Assembly: GCF_020360975.1 (NCBI RefSeq)
Contig: NW_025408667.1
Coordinates: forward strand, 9,796,001-9,860,000
Source: Hirsutella rhossiliensis
Lineage: Eukaryota > Ascomycota > Sordariomycetes > Hypocreales > Ophiocordycipitaceae
Direction: 5' to 3'
DNA: 64,000 bases
The notes beneath the pieces were generated by a model. That model did no database searches, was not told where the DNA came from, and was given only the letters and a program-made list of their open reading frames with translations. Every line of letters begins with the position of its first letter. Position 1 is the stretch's first letter. Positions 59,401 to 64,000 of the stretch are shown here, piece after piece. A program made the position numbers and the translations under genes.

Positions 59401-62250
59401 TTATAAGATAAAATAAAGAATATCCTATAGAAATAGAGGAAATATAATAAACTCTTTAAGGAAGAACTTAAGATAGTATTACCTAAATATAGCTAATAAG
59501 ACTATAAAATTTATCTTAAGGATAAAATAATACTAACGTTTTATAAGATCTATAACTTAAATAAAAAGTAACTATAAACGCTATATAACTACCTTAATAA
59601 GAATCTATAAAAGGGATATATATAAACGTTAATATTAAAAGTAAGCTACTTAGTTATATTTATTTTAAAGAAAAACGGTAAGCTATAACTAGTTATTAAC
59701 TATAAACGCTTAAATAATATTATAATAAAAGAACGAATACTATTACCGCTTATATCGGAACTATAAGATCGACTATATAGTAAAGAATAGTTTATAGCCC
59801 TTAACCTTAAAAGCGCTTATAACGTAATATATATAAAAAGGGATATAAATAAATAATAGCCTTTAAAACGAAATTTAGACTATTTAAATATCTAGTAATA
59901 TTATTTAGACTTATAAATATACTAGCTACCTTTTAATAGATAATTAATAATATCCTATATAAATACTTAGATACCTTTATAATAGTATACTTAGATAATA
60001 TTTTAATCTTCTTAGATACCTTAAAAGAATATAAGGAATATATCTATAAGGTACTCTATATACTTTAGAATATAAAGTTACTAGTTAAACTAAAGAAAAG
60101 TAAGTTCTATATATAAGAAGTAGACTTCCTTAGATATATAATCTTATTAAGAGAGATATAAATATAATAAGATAAAATTAACTTAGTTAAAGAATAGCTA
60201 ACGCTAAAGAACGTTAAGGATATATAAAGTTTCCTAGGATTTATAAATTACTATTAACGATTTATTAAAGATTTTAGAAAGATTATAGTATTACTATATA
60301 ACTTAATAAAGAAGGAAAAGGAATTTATATAGGATAATAAAGCTAATAAAGCTTTTAAATATATTACAACTATAATTATATAAAAACTAGTCTTAACTAC
60401 CTTTAATTTAAAATAATAAATTAAACTTAAAACCGATATATTAGACTTTACTTTAAGAGTATAAATTAAATAAAAAGATAATAAAGGAAGACTATAACTA
60501 ATTATATTCTACTTAAAGAAGCTATATAGTATAGAACTTAATTACCTTATCTATAATAAAGAATTCCTTATAATTATTTAAGCTTTTAAAGAATTTCGAT
60601 ACTACCTTCTTAAAAATAAATATAAAGTTAAGGTCTATATAGACTATAAGAATATCTTATACTTTATAATAATATAATAGTTAAATAGATAATAGATCTA
60701 AGAGGCTAAATACTTATTAGAATTTAACTATAAAATAATCTATAGAAAAGGAATAGAAAACGGTTAAGCTAATACTCTTAGTTAATAAAGTAACTATAAT
60801 ATAAAAGTACCTATAGTAAAAGGATAGCTCTTAGAAATTAATAAAAATAAGAACTACTAGTAATAATAGCTAAATATAATATTTAAGATATAACTTAACG
60901 ACTTAACTTACTAAAAGATCCTAAAATAGATAAAAGAATATAAAGTATTAAACGGATATAATATAGGATATTTAGAAGTTTTAATATATAAAAATAAAAT
61001 CTAAATACTACTAAAATTATAAGATAAAGTTATATAAGATATATATAAATATTTAATATATAGATACTAAGGAATCTAAAGAATAATAAAACGGATTAAA
61101 TAATAATATAACTTCCTATAGCTTAAAGAAGTAGTATAATAAGTTATTAAAGAATATAAACTTTATATATAAAGTAAAGCTAAATAATATAAACTATATA
61201 AAGAATTATAACTACTACTAGTATTAAAGAAACTATAGGATTTAATAGCTTTTAACTATATTATAAAGCTACTACTATTAAAAGAACTTATAACTAACGT
61301 TAAGTATAATAGTATATTTATTATTATTAATAGATTAATAAAGTATAGATACCTTTTACTTTATAAAGAAGTAAGTAATATAAAAGAGCTAGTATATATA
61401 TTCCTATAAATAATTATTAGTAATTATAGACTACTAAATAAGATTATCTTTAATAAAGGAAGTATATTTATAGCTAAATTTTAGTAAGCTCTTATAGTAT
61501 AATTAAGGACGAAATATAAGCTTAGTATAGCTTATTACTTATAAATAGATAGATAAATAGAATAACTTAACTAAACGCTTAAATAATATTTATAATACTA
61601 TATTAACTATAAATAAAATAATTAAGTTAAATAGCTACTAATAGTATAACTAGCTTATAATAGCTTAGTTATAGAAATAACTAAGCTCTTACTAATATAC
61701 GCTAATTACCGATATAACTTAGAAGTATTTAAGGTTACTTAATAAGGACTATAAGTAAAACGAGCGATACTATAAGTAGATTAGCTATAAAAATTATATA
61801 AAGAAATATAATAAGAACTTTAATTTATTAGAGAATAAATATCTACTTACTATAATTAGAAAAGATTATAGGGACTAATCTTTTAAGAGGGAGATATAGT
61901 CTACTTTATATAACGAAATATTAAAATAAAACGACTAAGTAATAAATTAGATTTTAAGAAACTTAGACTATTTAAGGTTAAGAAAACTATTTTAAAAGTT
62001 AACTATAAACTTTCGCTACTAATAATAATATAGATATACTTAATATTTAATATCTTATTATTAAAACTAGCGCTATAAAACGCTAAACTATAGGAAAAAA
62101 TCGAAGTTAACGATAATTAAAAATATAAAGCTAAATAAATACTAGATATAAGAAAATAAGGTTAGTAATAAGAATACCTTATTAAGTAGAAGGGATATAA
62201 ACTAAAGGAAAATACCTAGGAACTACTTAAGTACTTAACTTACTATAGTT
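56461..62250 (+). pseudogene. E2 gag (rest) and pol with chromodomain
   Basis: Collinear with E1 from about 49463 onward with only a few bases of length difference. Landmarks: zinc knuckle near 57000, YLDD-type RT box near 59990, integrase near 61000-61660, chromodomain near 62120-62220. The gag N-terminus lies on the other side of E1 (48248-48615). RIPed; comparing the two copies recovers many original C/G positions. Confidence 0.82.
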
Positions 62251-62255
62251 CTTTA

Positions 62256-62575
62256 CTTTAATAGTTTTATTAGTAAAATCTACCTTAGGTATTATAAAAT
62301 CGCTTAACGAACTAATAGCATTCTAATTAATTATATTAAATCTACTTATAAACTAAATATCGACTACCGCTTTAGATTCTTAGCGCTTAGCCTCGTTAAG
62401 GTTATCTAAGGAATAAAGGCCTTAGTAGACTATCTTAGTACCTTTTATTTTTAGCTAGCGCTTTTAATAGTAAAGCCGCGCTAAATAAGCTAAGGCTTTA
62501 TTAAAGTCGGCTTAAGCTTTTAATATTCGCTCCTTAGTAATTTCTTCTTCTTTATTTAATCGATCGGACTTTAGA
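62256..62575 (-). pseudogene. Antisense frame in the E2 pol-LTR spacer
   Basis: Minus strand from about 62545: 'ITKERILKA', 'ADFNKALAYLARLYY', KR, 'LKIKGTKIVY', 'GLYSLDNLNEAKR', 'ESKAVVDI' and an end with 'SSLSDFIIPKVDF'. Same layout as in E1 (helix with ARL, basic K/R-G box, acidic helix, D-I/V box), with clearly different residues. Stops at Gln/Trp-like positions. Function unknown. Confidence 0.5.
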
Positions 62576-62989
62576 TTTATTTAAGATACTAAGAAATATA
62601 TTAGCTATAAATAATAAGTAGGATAACGAAGTTACTTATAGGAGCTAATCGCTATACTTAACGTATTATAAGAACGACCCCGCTATATATATTTAGTATA
62701 CTTAGAAGATTTCTCTAGTATTTTATAGCGGAAGCTATATAATAAATAAAAAGAATATAGTATAACGTCGAAACTAAGACGATTAATAGACTTAGCTAAA
62801 CGAATACGCTTAAGGGTCTTATAAGAACGATCCTTTAATATATAACTAGATATACTATTAGTAGTATATCCTAAGAGATAGAAAGGATAAAATAAGGAAT
62901 ATATATACGCGCGATAATGGTATATTTATATATAGCGGCTAAGGTAGTAGTAGGTCTTATAGATAAGACTAAAAGGAGGGGAGATATTA

Positions 62990-63459
62990 TATTATAACTA
63001 TAGTTAGCGGGCTATAAGAGAGCCGGCTATATTTACGTAATAAGGCGGCTTAGAATAATAGTTAGGATAAGAAGTTACTTAAGCTTAGCTTACCTAAAGC
63101 GTATATAAGCTAAGTAAGCCTTATATAAATAGATTACTACTTAGGATTATAGCTTATAAGTAAGCTATAGTAAGCTATAAAAGGGATTATAGCTAGGACC
63201 GTAATTTAAGGATAGTTTCTATAGGTATATATAGCTACTTACTTTTACTCCTTTAAATAAATAGCTCTCTAGCTTTTAATATAGATCTTTATTACGATTC
63301 TATCTTTAATTTTAATTACTTAGTTATAGTCTATAGTCTATAACCTCTAACTTATTACTAACGTAATATACTTATTATTACTTAGACCACGCCCTATTAT
63401 ATCTATTAATATAAACCCCTTAATAGGTTTATCCCTTAGGAATAATACTAGTTATTATA
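62990..63459 (+). repeat. E2 3' LTR (type alpha), 470 bp
   Basis: Matches 47778-48247 over its full length. Confidence 0.88.
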
Positions 63460-64000
63460 TATAGCTATATAAGCTTCGCGCTATCTTCCTATACTATAGT
63501 CCCCGCTACCTATAAGAGCGTCTCTTTAAAATCGGGAAGGAATTCGCTAAAGGTTTATCTATCTCTTTACTTAAAAGTTTATAGCCTATCTTACGCCTTC
63601 TCCTACTCTTATACGTTACTAAATATATATATAAGGTATTAAAAGAAGTCTTATAGGTCGCGTTTACCCCTAAGGCCGCCCTTATCTTAGAATCTAAAGA
63701 TCCGCTATATCTAAGGCTCTAATAGCGTATAGAGGAGTAAATACTACGCTATATCGCGATAGCTATTTAGGCCCTATTTCTTATTAGTTATAAACTTCGT
63801 TTATAGCTAGCTAAGAAAGAAGTAAAAGGACTCTAGCTTACTAGCCTAAGTTAGCTAAGGGAGCGGCTTCTACGTTAATAGTATCGCTGCCTTAACTAGT
63901 ATTATAGAGGTTATAGGGGTTAAAGCTAGTCTTATAGATAGCTCTCTTAGTATAGTAAGAACCTTATCCTTCTCGCTAGCTATTATACTTTTAATCGCTT
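63460..64000. other. Unassigned RIPed DNA right of E2
   Basis: Open-reading stretches exist on the plus strand (for example 'LESKDPLYLRLQQRIEE' near 63690-63740, with helical character), but I cannot assign a family and it runs off the window. Confidence 0.35.

Larger units (their letters stand above)
47778..63459 (+). mobile_element. E2: Ty3/Gypsy chromovirus, interrupted by E1
   Basis: Outer LTRs at 47778-48247 and 62990-63459 are both 470 bp. Internal parts are 48248-48615 (gag N-terminus) and 56461-62989 (rest of gag, pol, spacer), with E1 in between, giving about 7.84 kb without the nested copy. The order is gag with zinc knuckle, protease, RT, RNase H, integrase, chromodomain, then a spacer with an antisense frame and a polypurine tract (62971-62983). 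All RIPed. A TATAG is found near both outer ends, offset by one base on the left, a possible target duplication. Confidence 0.9.

Noticed and set aside
1..64000. Subtelomere, CRISPR array, tRNA or rRNA genes
   Set aside because: No TTAGGG arrays, no regularly spaced short repeats, and no tRNA or rRNA signature seen; AT-rich composition is explained by RIP.

Overview
The window looks like a transposon-filled, AT-rich block of a filamentous ascomycete (Pezizomycotina) genome that has been saturated by repeat-induced point mutation (RIP). Over most of its length CpA and TpG are nearly absent while CpG, CpC and CpT survive; I find no CpA or TpG from 3,001 to 4,295. RIP turns CAA/CAG/TGG into stops and removes Met, Cys, His, Gln and Trp codons, so almost every element reads as an open frame broken only by TAA/TAG at Gln or Trp positions, with Tyr replacing zinc-binding Cys/His. 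Supporting evidence for a fungus: short GT-AG introns of 56-58 nt, a FunK1-type kinase remnant, Tad-clade LINEs, a Fot1/pogo transposase, fungal Copia elements and chromodomain Gypsy elements. I cannot name the species.

Layout. 1-14.3 kb: a decayed minus-strand Gypsy chromovirus interrupted by a full-length 7,370-bp Tad-type LINE (LINE-A, 1386-8755, 15-bp target duplication), then a Copia RT/RNase H fragment (Copia-B) joined to part of another Copia (Copia-A). 14,732-20,657: Copia-1, minus strand, with 177-bp LTRs and TCTAT duplications. 20.66-24.46 kb: a gene island, hardly RIPed, with two spliced genes for small secreted proteins (144 aa, minus; 259 aa with three 46-aa tandem repeats, plus) and a 481-bp inverted-repeat element between them. 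24,457-37,062: Copia-2, plus strand, with a second LINE copy in reverse (LINE-B, 28426-35797, 15-bp target duplication) inserted between its RT and RNase H regions. 37,063-37,709: the C-terminal part of a RIPed FunK1 kinase gene. 37.7-39.65 kb: a second weakly RIPed island with uncertain gene fragments and the 3' end of a different Tad LINE, followed by a Fot1/pogo transposase remnant. 40.26-44.19 kb: Copia-A with Copia-B inserted in reverse, the same junction as at 13.7 kb. 44,195-44,657: a short un-RIPed element with 14-bp terminal inverted repeats. 44.7-47.8 kb: a promoter-like and low-complexity region, then a minus-strand Gypsy integrase. 47,778-63,459: a chromodomain Gypsy element (E2) holding a second member of its family (E1, 48616-56460). 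63.46-64.0 kb is unassigned.

The two secreted-protein genes are the only convincingly intact host genes. They are flanked by two Copia elements whose island-facing LTRs kept most CpA/TpG while the far LTRs are saturated, so RIP falls off towards the genes from both sides. This is the arrangement typical of effector-like genes in repeat-rich compartments; the effector role is inference.

The least explained feature is a set of antisense reading frames inside retroelements: about 1.4 kb opposite the 3' part of both LINE copies, and about 0.3 kb opposite the pol-LTR spacer of both chromoviruses, where E1 and E2 carry different but similarly patterned versions.
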